Source: an uncultured Bacillota bacterium
GTDB lineage: Bacteria; Bacillota; Clostridia; Christensenellales; UBA1242
DNA length: 48,871 nt
Direction of reading: 5' to 3'
Assembly: GCA_900545735.1 (NCBI GenBank)
Contig: URAC01000001.1
Location: 1-48,871 of the forward strand
Shown: positions 25,388-35,000 of the stretch, piece by piece
How the letters are laid out: every line of letters begins with the position of its first letter
How positions within the stretch are numbered: the first letter of the stretch is position 1
The notes under the pieces: generated by a model
The model's database searches: none
What the model saw: the letters and a program-made list of their open reading frames with translations, nothing else
Told to the model about the DNA's origin: nothing
Position numbers and translations under genes: made by a program

Positions 25388-25417
25388 GAGCAAAATAAAA
25401 TCGAGTTTAGATTACTC
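25388..25417. promoter_or_regulatory. Palindromic operator copy A
   Basis: GAGCAA-N18-TTACTC, sharing AAAATAAA and the block GTTTAGATTACTC with copy B at 25496-25525. It lies between the two divergent genes, closer to the ArdC-like gene. Confidence 0.55.
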
Positions 25418-25462
25418 ATTATCGTAAATATTTCATTGTTTTTGTTTATTTCGACATTAAAT

Positions 25463-25504
25463 TTGACACAATTTATTGACTTTTATATAAATTCCGAGTA
25501 AAAT
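25463..25504 (+). promoter_or_regulatory. Two overlapping promoters of the DUF4143 ATPase gene
   Basis: P1: TTGACA (25463-25468), 17 bases, TATAAA (25486-25491). P2: TTGACT (25476-25481), 17 bases, TAAAAT (25499-25504). The P2 -10 lies inside operator copy B. Confidence 0.65.
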
Positions 25505-25525
25505 AAAGTGTAGTTTAGATTACTC
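25496..25525. promoter_or_regulatory. Palindromic operator copy B
   Basis: GAGTAA-N18-TTACTC, perfect half-sites, covering the P2 -10 region and abutting the RBS of the ATPase gene. Confidence 0.6.
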
Positions 25526-25538
25526 GGAGGTGTATATA

Positions 25539-26762
25539 ATGAGTTATGTCAATAGACATGCAGAAAACAAATTTCAATTGCTTAATAGTATGTTTCAAGT
25601 AGTTCTAGTTTGTGGACCAAGACAAGTTGGGAAAACCACAATGTTAAAACATTTTGCTGATGGTACAAAGCGTACCTATGTAACACTTGATGATTTGGAC
25701 AATAGAGAACTTGCTCTTTCAGACCCAAAACTCTTTTTCCAAAAATTCAAGCCCCCTATTCTTATTGATGAAATTCAATTTGCACCAAATCTTTTTTCAT
25801 ACATTAAAATAATGGCTGACAATAATCAAATTGCTGGTGAATTTTGGCTTAGCGGTTCTCAAAGTTACAAAGTTATGAAACTTGCTTCCGAGTCCTTAGC
25901 AGGTAGAATTGGCATTATGAACATGTACTCTTTAACCTATCAAGAAATACTTGGTAACCTTGAAGATATTCCAAAAGATTTTTCTTTTACGACTCTAAAT
26001 GGTTTAAATTCAAAGCCAAAACTAGAATTAAATAGTGTTTTCTCATATATCTTTAAAGGTGGCATGCCAAAGACCATTGATTATACCGATGAAATGAGAA
26101 CTGAATATTTTAAATCTTATATTGAAACATATCTAATGAAAGATATACAGGAATTAGGCAAAATCACTGACGTTGTAAGATTTAAAAAATTCTTAACTGC
26201 ATGTGCATCACAAAATGCAAATGTTATAAACTATGCTAATCTTGCATTAGCATCTGACATTTCTCAACCAACAGCAAAAGAATGGCTTTCTACTTTGCAA
26301 GGAATTGGAATTGTATACTTAGTTCAACCTTATTTTAATAATTCTTTAAAAAGGCTTACTAAAACTCCAAAATTGTATTTCTTTGATACTGGTCTTTGTG
26401 CATATCTTGCAAAAATACCATCAGAAGAAATGTTGCTTGCTAGTTCTCTTGCTGGAGCTTACTTTGAAAATTATGTTATGAACCAACTTGTTATTAAAAA
26501 CGCACTTTCAAAGAATGAAAGAAATATATATTTCTATCGTGATATTGACCAAAACGAAGTTGATATTCTTCTCGAAGATGGAGATGGTATAACTCCACTA
26601 GAAGTTAAACTTTCTGCAAATCCAAATAAGAGAGATATAGAAAAATTTAAAGTTTTGGAAAAATTAAATAGAAATATAAAAGATGGTGGCATAATTTGTT
26701 TAATAGATAGTGTCTATCCAGTAAATGAGCATAATTCTTTAATTCCTGCTGGACTAATTTAA
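25539..26762 (+). CDS. AAA ATPase with DUF4143 C-terminal domain
   Basis: 407 residues from the ATG at 25539 (CGGAGG 8 bases upstream). Walker A GPRQVGKTTML near 27, Walker B ILIDEIQFAPN near 72, and sensor region WLSGSQSYKVMKLASESLAGR near 105. The C-terminal DUF4143 part has EVDILLEDGDGITPLEVK, a PD-(D/E)xK-like nuclease pattern. These archaea/Bacteroidetes-type ATPases are widespread accessory genes of unclear role. It is the only plus-strand gene in the element, with its own operators and terminator, so it is a self-contained cassette inserted between transfer and accessory operons. Confidence 0.85.
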   Translation: MSYVNRHAENKFQLLNSMFQVVLVCGPRQVGKTTMLKHFADGTKRTYVTLDDLDNRELALSDPKLFFQKFKPPILIDEIQFAPNLFSYIKIMADNNQIAGEFWLSGSQSYKVMKLASESLAGRIGIMNMYSLTYQEILGNLEDIPKDFSFTTLNGLNSKPKLELNSVFSYIFKGGMPKTIDYTDEMRTEYFKSYIETYLMKDIQELGKITDVVRFKKFLTACASQNANVINYANLALASDISQPTAKEWLSTLQGIGIVYLVQPYFNNSLKRLTKTPKLYFFDTGLCAYLAKIPSEEMLLASSLAGAYFENYVMNQLVIKNALSKNERNIYFYRDIDQNEVDILLEDGDGITPLEVKLSANPNKRDIEKFKVLEKLNRNIKDGGIICLIDSVYPVNEHNSLIPAGLI

Positions 26763-26776
26763 TATCAAAATTTTAT

Positions 26777-26822
26777 AGTGTTCCAAATGAAGTAAAATAC
26801 TTTAATTGGAGCACTTTTTTTC
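26777..26822 (+). terminator. Terminator of the ATPase cassette
   Basis: Long imperfect hairpin (AGTGTTCCAA ... TTGGAGCACT, extended by AAGTA / TACTT) followed by seven T. It overlaps the 3' end of the virB4 gene on the other strand. Confidence 0.75.
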
Positions 26823-29438
26823 TTCAAAAATTTCTCTAACATGTGGCGTTGCGACAATTCTAATGTTAGTTCTATTTGCTGGTCCTGTAATTAGGAACGC
26901 ACTTCCTCTTGGAAGATTTACAATGTTATCTGTTTCATTTTCGTTAATTTGACCGGCCTTTTCATATAACGAACAAAGGTCTGACATATCATTTGGCGAC
27001 AAAGAAAAAATAAACGAGTATTGACTAACGTTTATTATCGCAGATGATTTTCTTGCTATATCCGGACTTCCCACGAAATCCTTAACATTTTGCGTAATAA
27101 CAATTTGCATTCCGTTATATTTTCTAATACGTTTTGCAAGTTGATACATAAAGTCTAGTGCTATTGGAAATTTCTCATCAATGAACACGTGAGCTTCATC
27201 TATTGCTATTACAATCTTTCTATTTGCACCAAAGATTTGGTTATAATCCCTATTCTTAATTACTTCATTGTCTAGCCATTTAAGAACCAAAAGCATTTGA
27301 GCATTACCTATCAAATTGTTTTTGTTTGACAATAGTTTTTGAAAGTTAAAGCAGACAAAGTTTTCAGTTGGATTAAATGTTGTAAATCCATTCCAAAGGG
27401 CTGAATTTCTACCACCCCTTCTGAATTTACTTACATAGTTTGCTAGGACTTTGTAACAAGAAAGGTTATATTCATCTTTTTCCTTTTCAATCCTTCTATC
27501 AATTTCTTCTGCAAGGTCTTGAAAGATAGGATAATCTTTTGGTCTTAACTTGGTTAAATCTGTCTTTGCAGTTATTCCTTTTTGATTGTATATTTCAACA
27601 ATAACTTTATTGAGCAACTCCAAACTATCCGAGTTTATTCCCTGCAAAATCAATCTGAAAAATTCTTCAAGAAATTGTAGATGAGAATAAAATGAGTTGT
27701 TAGAACCATCTTGATTTTCATCATCTAGTGAAGAAATTATGTGAAAAGGATTTATTCTTCCATTTTTAGATGATGATACATCAAGCACTCTACCATTAAG
27801 ATTTTCTGCAAGTGTGCCATATTCGTTTTCTGGGTCAAGAATAAATATCTTTGCATTATCGCTTGCAAGATTAGCCAGCAACATCTTTGTGCAATATGAT
27901 TTACCTGAACCAGATTTACCGATAATAACCGTATTTGAATTAACTCTTTCATCATCTCTACGGAAGAAATCAACAAATGTTGGCAATTTATTTTCTCCAA
28001 TCAAAATACCGTTTTTGTCAAGAATTGCGTTACTTACAAAAGGAAATGATGAAGCAATGATTGATGAATTAAGACCACGAGAAATATTTAGTTTATTGTA
28101 AGTGTTGATGTTACTAGCAAAATAACTTTCAATTTGTCTGCCAAACATCTCTCCAAACTTAAAACCAAGTTCTCTCAATTTTCTTCTAACATTTTTCTTG
28201 TTAGTTGTGTCTTTACCATAGTCGTATGCTGTGATAATGAGTGTTGTGTCAAAGAACACTTCATTATCGTTTTGCAAACCTTCCAACAAGACTTGTAAAC
28301 TCTCCAAGTGAGTTTGTTTATCAATTTGTGAACTTGCCTTTCCCAAGGTATTTTGAGATAAAAGTTCATTGATTGCATTATCTATCCTTTTGATTGCTTT
28401 GTATTTCTCTACTGGTTTACACTTCATTACAACCTTTGTATTTGGTATATCAAATAGTTGTTGTCCCCAAGCGTTATCAACTTTCAAAGGATAGTCAGTT
28501 ATAACAAAATGAGTTAAAGTTTTGTCATTTTGTTTTGTTGATAAAATTTTGAATTGAACATTGTCTGGATAAATATGTTTGATATAATCTTTTTCTTCAT
28601 ATTTATCAAATTCTCTCTCATCAAAATCTTTATCATAAGAGTATTTTAAAAAGATTGCTAATTCTTTGCTATTAAGCCTTTTGACTTCCAAATTGCTTCC
28701 AGAAAGCGTGTTTTCTATAATCTCTAACGAGTTATTTAAACTTCTACTATCAATGTCGTGTAAGGCAATATAATAACTGCTAGAAAAGATTTTTTCATTT
28801 GAATTTAAACTCTCAATTAAATTCATTCTATCTTCAATGACTTCTACCCTTTTTCTAAACTCATCTTCCGACAAGTTGCCATTTTCGTTTTCAGCAATCA
28901 AGTGTTGAATACGAGTTAATTCGTTATTGATATAGTCATCAAAGATTACGGGCTTTTCAAGTTTGATTAAATCATATTCTTGAAATATACCCACATTTTT
29001 TAGTGTTGAAGATAAGGCACCATCTATCAAGTAATTTTGTTTATTTGCCGATAACATATTGAACTCTATCGGGGTTACCTGAATAACCCCGGTATAAGTT
29101 CCATCTTTCCCATAAATCAAATCATTTTCCACCTTTGCATAAGGAATAACATTACTTATATGGTTACTACCTTTTTTCGATTTACTAAAAGATTTTTTTG
29201 CTACTGCAAAACTAACTCCATAAGCGATTGCTTGATAAAGTTTTATTTCTCCAATTGGAATGAACATTGGTGCCGAAATCATAAGAATTGCCAATGCAAT
29301 GATATATTTGTTTGGCAAGTTACTTGTAGCCGCAAGGGCTATGAAAGCAAGTGCAATTATACCTATAATGACATCATAGATTCCAATGCCTTTATAGAAC
29401 TGCAACTTAACCTTCGTGTTTCTTGGTATTATTCGCAT
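26802..29438 (-). CDS. virB4: PrgI-VirB4 fusion ATPase of the T4SS
   Basis: 878 residues. Residues 1-75 are a PrgI-like module with two transmembrane helices (VIIGIIALAFIALAA; YIIALAILMISAPMF). From about 90 on is the VirB4/TraC ATPase that energises pilus and channel assembly: Walker A IIGKSGSGKSYCTKML near 500, Walker B IVIAIDEAHVFID near 730, then ITQNVKDF and a conserved arginine region. RBS AGGAAGG. The start overlaps the 3' end of the virB6-like gene by 32 bases. Confidence 0.92.
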   Translation of the reverse strand: MRIIPRNTKVKLQFYKGIGIYDVIIGIIALAFIALAATSNLPNKYIIALAILMISAPMFIPIGEIKLYQAIAYGVSFAVAKKSFSKSKKGSNHISNVIPYAKVENDLIYGKDGTYTGVIQVTPIEFNMLSANKQNYLIDGALSSTLKNVGIFQEYDLIKLEKPVIFDDYINNELTRIQHLIAENENGNLSEDEFRKRVEVIEDRMNLIESLNSNEKIFSSSYYIALHDIDSRSLNNSLEIIENTLSGSNLEVKRLNSKELAIFLKYSYDKDFDEREFDKYEEKDYIKHIYPDNVQFKILSTKQNDKTLTHFVITDYPLKVDNAWGQQLFDIPNTKVVMKCKPVEKYKAIKRIDNAINELLSQNTLGKASSQIDKQTHLESLQVLLEGLQNDNEVFFDTTLIITAYDYGKDTTNKKNVRRKLRELGFKFGEMFGRQIESYFASNINTYNKLNISRGLNSSIIASSFPFVSNAILDKNGILIGENKLPTFVDFFRRDDERVNSNTVIIGKSGSGKSYCTKMLLANLASDNAKIFILDPENEYGTLAENLNGRVLDVSSSKNGRINPFHIISSLDDENQDGSNNSFYSHLQFLEEFFRLILQGINSDSLELLNKVIVEIYNQKGITAKTDLTKLRPKDYPIFQDLAEEIDRRIEKEKDEYNLSCYKVLANYVSKFRRGGRNSALWNGFTTFNPTENFVCFNFQKLLSNKNNLIGNAQMLLVLKWLDNEVIKNRDYNQIFGANRKIVIAIDEAHVFIDEKFPIALDFMYQLAKRIRKYNGMQIVITQNVKDFVGSPDIARKSSAIINVSQYSFIFSLSPNDMSDLCSLYEKAGQINENETDNIVNLPRGSAFLITGPANRTNIRIVATPHVREIFEEKKCSN

Positions 29439-30813
29439 TTTGTCCTTCCTTATTTAAAATGTTTTTACCTGCTTGTGCATGGTTAATAAAACTATCACCT
29501 GCCCCTATGTTTTTAGCACGTGGCACAAAATTCTTGGCCATTCCAACAACACCACCTTCGGCAAGGTCTTTAATCATACCAATAGGCATAGTTGCAATAC
29601 GAGTTGGCATACCACCATATTTTGCTAGTTTGCTTGGTGTGTCTGATTTATTTAGATAAGGTTTACTTGTTGGTGTCCCAAATGAATTTGAAAAACCTTT
29701 TGCAAAGGACTTTGTAGATTTCTTTGTATCAACAAATCTTTTACCACCTAAAATTGCACCACCAAGTGTTGCTCCTGCTCCAATGGTTGCTTTTGTAAGA
29801 CCAGCGCCATATCTCATATTACTTAACATTTGTTGTGTTTCATTTGCTCCTGCACTTCCACCAGTAAGCTGTGCAATAACCAAGTTCGCTTTCGTTACTG
29901 CGTATGCTCCACCAATCAAGAACAAGATTTTAACTATTCCATTTTTGAACGAGTCCGCAAAGAATGTTATTGAACTTATTTGTGGAATTATTATAAAAAA
30001 CAAATTCATTGAAAGAATAATTCCATAAGCACCCAATACCTTCGAGATTGTCATATCTCTCCAAATCTTAAAACGATTTCCATCATCAACTGGAATTGTG
30101 CTAACACTTATTGGCGAGATAATGTAAAGTAAAACAATATCAAAAATCCTTTGAATAAATGTTACTGCACTCATGACAAACATAACCATTATTACAATCG
30201 AACCAAAAATTCCAATTAAGAAATCCAAGTTTCTCAAACTGTAATATTGACTAACCACACCAATATCAAAGTAACTAAGTTCACCACTTAAAAACATTCT
30301 TTCAATATCTGCTCTTATAGCTTCATCACCAATATAGGCATACTGCCCACTTGTTACTAGGATTTGCCCACCTATTGATGTTCCTCCACCTGTGCTTGCA
30401 AAGTATGGGTTCATACTCGTGTTAATTGCACCCATCACCGCATTTGTAAGTGTTATTCCTGCAACCAATATAAATGGCACCATTAGGAATATCGCAAAAC
30501 TTTGAAATGCTTTGCCGAGTATTTGTCCTTTGGATTTTTTATTTTCTCCATACGCATATTCACTTCTGATTATTGCTATAAGGACAAACACTACAAGCAA
30601 AATAATTGCAATTAAAAAGATATAAAAGAATGTGGTTTTAACCGTTTTTGAAAGTATGAAATGCGATAGAAAATCGGTTTGTTTTCCGTCTATGGTTACT
30701 GGCTCAATTCCAGCCAACTTGTAAAAAATCTCTCTAACGAAATCAATGATATAACAAATCGTTTTTTGCAGATTATATAACAGTTCAAAAATCCAATTTG
30801 TTAACCACTCCAT
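29407..30813 (-). CDS. virB6: VirB6/TrbL-like T4SS membrane protein
   Basis: 468 residues, about eight hydrophobic segments up to residue 335, then a Gly/Lys-rich cytoplasmic tail. It has the signature order IIRSEYAYGENKKSKGQILGKAF, then SPISVSTIPVDDGNRFKIWRD, then LNMNLFFIII-type helix. It is thought to form the inner-membrane channel next to VirB4. It is homologous over its membrane part to the orphan gene at 5000-7663. The stop overlaps the VirB4 start. Confidence 0.85.
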   Translation of the reverse strand: MEWLTNWIFELLYNLQKTICYIIDFVREIFYKLAGIEPVTIDGKQTDFLSHFILSKTVKTTFFYIFLIAIILLVVFVLIAIIRSEYAYGENKKSKGQILGKAFQSFAIFLMVPFILVAGITLTNAVMGAINTSMNPYFASTGGGTSIGGQILVTSGQYAYIGDEAIRADIERMFLSGELSYFDIGVVSQYYSLRNLDFLIGIFGSIVIMVMFVMSAVTFIQRIFDIVLLYIISPISVSTIPVDDGNRFKIWRDMTISKVLGAYGIILSMNLFFIIIPQISSITFFADSFKNGIVKILFLIGGAYAVTKANLVIAQLTGGSAGANETQQMLSNMRYGAGLTKATIGAGATLGGAILGGKRFVDTKKSTKSFAKGFSNSFGTPTSKPYLNKSDTPSKLAKYGGMPTRIATMPIGMIKDLAEGGVVGMAKNFVPRAKNIGAGDSFINHAQAGKNILNKEGQNANNTKKHEG

Positions 30814-30816
30814 AAA

Positions 30817-31344
30817 TTATTCCTCGTCAAAAAAACTTAACAAACTGTCAAAAACAAACCTAGTTTCATCACCTTCATTTCTTTCAACTTTGATATGAAA
30901 ATTATCGTCTTTATTTATGTTGACTGAACTTTCAAGTAAGAGTGTTACATCAGTTGGCTCGCCTTCTTTAAAACTAACTTCAGCTGATTGTAAAAGTTCA
31001 TTATTTTTATAAAGTGAAAATTTGATATTGCTATCACTTTCTGCTTTTGCAAGGAATACAATACCCTTTGATTTGTAATTTTGTTTGTTTATAATTTTAA
31101 TATCTGTGTATTCTTTATTTTCAATTTCAGCGTTAAATTGAATGTTATCTGTAAGAATAGAAAGTGGAATATTTCTTGCTCCTTCACCTTCTATTTGAAC
31201 TTGCACACTGTCAACTCTAACTTCATAAGTTTCCTTTGTTGGGGTGCCACTTGGTGTGCTTGCACCACAAATTATTATCAGTCCAAGAATTAAAACTGTA
31301 AGTAAAATTCCTGCACCAATTAGTATTTTATTTTTTTTGTTCAT
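30817..31344 (-). CDS. Single-pass membrane/exported hypothetical protein
   Basis: 175 residues. One hydrophobic helix (ILIGAGILLTVLILGLIIIC) at the N-terminus is followed by a beta-rich extracellular domain of about 145 residues with no recognised family. The Cys at the helix end lacks a proper small residue before it, so a lipoprotein signal is doubtful. Lying between pilin and VirB6 genes, it is likely a T4SS structural or surface component. Confidence 0.65.
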   Translation of the reverse strand: MNKKNKILIGAGILLTVLILGLIIICGASTPSGTPTKETYEVRVDSVQVQIEGEGARNIPLSILTDNIQFNAEIENKEYTDIKIINKQNYKSKGIVFLAKAESDSNIKFSLYKNNELLQSAEVSFKEGEPTDVTLLLESSVNINKDDNFHIKVERNEGDETRFVFDSLLSFFDEE

Positions 31345-31489
31345 TTTTTTTATCTCCTAAATCAATAATAATTCTAATCAAGTCTTCTATCGACACATTC
31401 GTTTCTTCCAATAAAACCGTCAAAGCAAAACCTTGACTAAAATTAGATATTTTTTTAGATAATTTTTCTTCAAATTCTTTTGATGTCAT
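31328..31489 (-). CDS. Small hypothetical protein in the T4SS operon
   Basis: 53 residues starting MTSKEFEEKLSKKISNF and ending in DLGDKKNEQKK. A GGGAG site 6 bases before the ATG and an overlap of its stop with the next gene's start region (17 bases) make it a credible small gene. Charged and amphipathic, no motif. The 10-base gap to the upstream pilin gene suggests co-translation. Confidence 0.6.
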   Translation of the reverse strand: MTSKEFEEKLSKKISNFSQGFALTVLLEETNVSIEDLIRIIIDLGDKKNEQKK

Positions 31490-31499
31490 TTAATTCTCC

Positions 31500-31790
31500 C
31501 TAAGCTATTTGAGTTCCAACCCAATCTTGTAAGATAGGCATTGCAATTTTCAATCCGACAATCAACACGAAAATTACTACAAAACCAATAATCGCACCAA
31601 TCAAATCTTTCTTCGCTTTTTCTCTCGAACCGGCTTCATCTGCCTTCGCAAGTTTAACGCCCAAGATGATACAATAAATAGTTCCAATAGAACCAACCAA
31701 GCCAATTGCTGGCCATAAAATTGCATTTAAGACTTCCAAAACTGGAGCCAAAATAGGATTGAAATCAATCGCTGCTAACATGTTTTTCAT
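31500..31790 (-). CDS. virB2: VirB2-like pilin/channel subunit
   Basis: 96 residues with two transmembrane helices (about 25-48 and 68-90) separated by a short positively charged loop (KLAKADEAGSREKAKKD), the layout of TrbC/VirB2 pilins and of Gram-positive ICE equivalents. RBS is a good AGGAGG. First gene of the virB2-orf53-orf175-virB6-virB4 operon, following the structured intergenic region at 31791-32050. Confidence 0.7.
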   Translation of the reverse strand: MKNMLAAIDFNPILAPVLEVLNAILWPAIGLVGSIGTIYCIILGVKLAKADEAGSREKAKKDLIGAIIGFVVIFVLIVGLKIAMPILQDWVGTQIA

Positions 31791-32050
31791 ATAAAAAGTT
31801 CCTCCGAAAAAATCAAAAAATTTAATCCTTTCTATGCAACCTTTCTATGCTTTCAAAAGATAAAAATGAAGTGGGTTTCACACTTGCATTAGGTTAAGGG
31901 GGTGTGGTTCAAAAATGAAACAGTGCCATTTTTAAGTGAATCGTCAAAATTACTAGTAATTTCAAGACTTTTAGACACTTAAAAATCAATTTTGAGCCAA
32001 AACCCTTATCCTGCTAGATAAAAATATCAAGGATATTCTTATCAAATTTG
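31791..32050. other. Structured intergenic region; candidate oriT or operon leader
   Basis: Non-coding. It contains a perfect 16-base palindrome AAATTACTAGTAATTT (31947-31962) enclosed by an outer inverted repeat ATTTTTAAGTG (31928-31938) / CACTTAAAAAT (31976-31986). TATCCTGC (32007-32014) fits the YATCCTGY nick consensus of IncP/MobP-type origins. An 8-base match can occur by chance. Confidence 0.4.
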
Positions 32051-35000
32051 TCAATTCTCACCATTTTCATCGCTTTCATCAGTTCCTTCATCACCATCAA
32101 TTACAATGTCCTCACCATCATCAAAATCGTCATCAACAACGGTTTCAGTAACGGTTTCTTCAACCTTATCTGCATAGTAATGATGTCGTGATTTTATTAG
32201 TAGTATTATTAGTAATACAACCAATGCTCCAAGTCCGGCAATTACTGCCACGCTTGCTCCATTAAGAGAGTAAACTCTTTCAAAAATGTAGACTGTTTTA
32301 TTTCCAGCTTCGTCTATTAACTCCACTACAAATCTTCCAGATTTTTCAATTTCATCACCGAGTTTATAATCAAAATTTGCTCCATCGACTGTAACAATTA
32401 AATCGCAAGGTTTCTCTGATACATCTTTCATTACGACTTTATTTTTGGTTGAACCACCATTATTCACTCCAACCAAAACGAGTGTCGGTGGTGTTGTATC
32501 AAGTGTAATTTCAAAGCTGTAAGTTTTACCAGCGAGAGTATCAAGAACTTCAACGTGATAGGTCCCTTCATCATAAATGTAGAACTCTCTATCTACAATT
32601 TGAAATTCAAAATCTTCATCATTAAAGGTTACATTTTTGATTTCAATTCCACTTTGCAATAAGTGTTTTAAATTTTGTTTTTTCTTCGTAATAATTGTAA
32701 AGAATGAACTTATCATATTTCCTAATTCATCAGTAATTGTGTAAGAGTATTCACCATCTTCATTTAAAATTTGTTCAAATTTATAATCAAATGGTTTACC
32801 ATCTTTATACATAATTATCTTCAAATTTTCATAGGCAATAAGTCTAACACCGGCATTAGAAATTCCCCCATGATAAGTGTTTATATCGTAAGAAATTTCT
32901 TTGTCAATTTCAAACTCAAAGGATATATAATTCTTTGCTCTATCTGAAATATAAACTACATATTTCCCATGTGCTGTTATTTCATCTCCAAGTCTATATT
33001 CTTCCCTAATCGAGTTGTCCTTTACATACCAACAAGTTAGGTTAGATTCCTGTGATGTTATCCAAGCACTACCCCTTGTTTTACCAAATTCTTCTACTCC
33101 ATATAGAGTTGCTTTTGGTGGGGTTTTATCAATTTCAAATGTGAAAAAGTAACTGTTGCCATATTCATCAAAAAGTCTTACAACATAAGTTCCTTCATCA
33201 GTAATCATTAAACCAAATTCGTAATCAAAATCTTCATTATTATTTGTGATAGAAATGCTTAAATTTTCTTTGTTAATTAAACGAATATCAAAATTGATAT
33301 ATCTTATTTCTTCTACTTTATATTGTTTACCTTGTGCGTCTGCTATTACAAAATCAATAGATTTATCTATGCTAAATTTAACTGTTGTTTGATTTCCTAT
33401 TTCATCTGAAAGAGTGATTGTATAATCACCTTCATTGGACAAAACTTGTCCAGATTTATATTCTTTCGTTATGCCATTAATAGTATAACAAGCGGAATAC
33501 TCCTCATCATCATTTGTCTCCCAGTTGGCATAAACATTGCTACCAGTTGTTCCATTTGGTTCAACATTATAAAGATTTAATTTTGGTTTAATTGTTTTGA
33601 TTGTGAAATTATAAATATTATAGTTTTCGGTGTCTGACTTATCTATAAGTTGGATACTATAATTTATCAAACTATCATCTTCTGGCAAGAAAACAATGGT
33701 TGTTAAATTATTATCAGTTGTTCCATCTGGTGTGAATGTTATATTGTTTTTGCTTACAATAACAAAGTATTTATTGCTATCGTAAATAAACTTTACAACG
33801 TCTTTGGTTTTACCGTTATGAGTAACTCCAACAAGTATTCCAGTTGGCAAATCTTTTTCAAATTTGAACTCATAAGTGAGTATTCTTCCAAAGTTATCAG
33901 TGATTTCAACTGTGTAAATTCCACCTTTATTGAAAACATATTTTAATGTTGTAGGATTGATAAAAATCAAATCATTGTTGTCAATGTTTGGAAATTCATC
34001 ATATCCAAGTTCAGAATTAAGACAAATTCCATTTCTATAAATTTTCAAATCTTGAATTGAGTTATAGCTTTCTCCTTTGTCAATTTTTATTTCGAGTTGT
34101 GTGTTCGCGTTGATTGTTTTAAATTTTGCTTCTGGGGCCTTGCCAAGCAAAGCAACCTTAAAAGTGAACGCGTTTCCTACTCTATCCGCAATATTGATTT
34201 GGAATATTCCAGAACCGAGTTCACTAAAATCTGGCATTTCATCAAGATAAGTAAATCTTTTAGTTGTGTTGTCTGGGCATTTGACTTCCATTACCCACCA
34301 CTTATCATCTTCAATAACATTCAATATTTCAAAATCTTCATAGTAAAAGATTAGTTCACTATTTGCTGGAATATCTGCTTTTGAGATTGTTCGAGTAACT
34401 TCTTTGTCTTTGCCATAGATTTTTCCTTTTATATCAAGTAATGGTGCTTGAACATCAAGAAAAACATAATAAGGTGTTTCGTGTCCAACATAATCCACTT
34501 CTTTGATTTGATATAATCCATGAGATGTAACCTGTTTACTAAATGGAACACCATACGCAAATTGCTTCCAATTTACTGTATCATCTCCAAGAAATTCATA
34601 GTAAATTGCATAGGTTTCATTATCATCTTTATATTTAAAAGTAAAATCATTTACAATGTAACCTTTAATACCATTTATTTCAATGTAGTTCTCAATCACA
34701 CTATCATCTATCTTATTTCCATAATCATTAGGATAAATGCTAGAGTTTAGCCTACAAGTTTGTGGCTCAGAAATAAATTTCTTCGCATACTTTGTTATTG
34801 CTTGTAGTAATGAATTTCTATCAAAGTAATAAACATAAAGGTTTTCATCATTCAATGACTTATACAACCAATAATCACCTAATTTGATTGTGTTACCACT
34901 TGCTACACGATTTGTTTCTGTAAAATCATCAAGATTATTTAAAGTAAAGTTTGTTACTTTATTTTGTTCTTCAAGCTTAGTAGCAAAACTTAAAGCGTCA

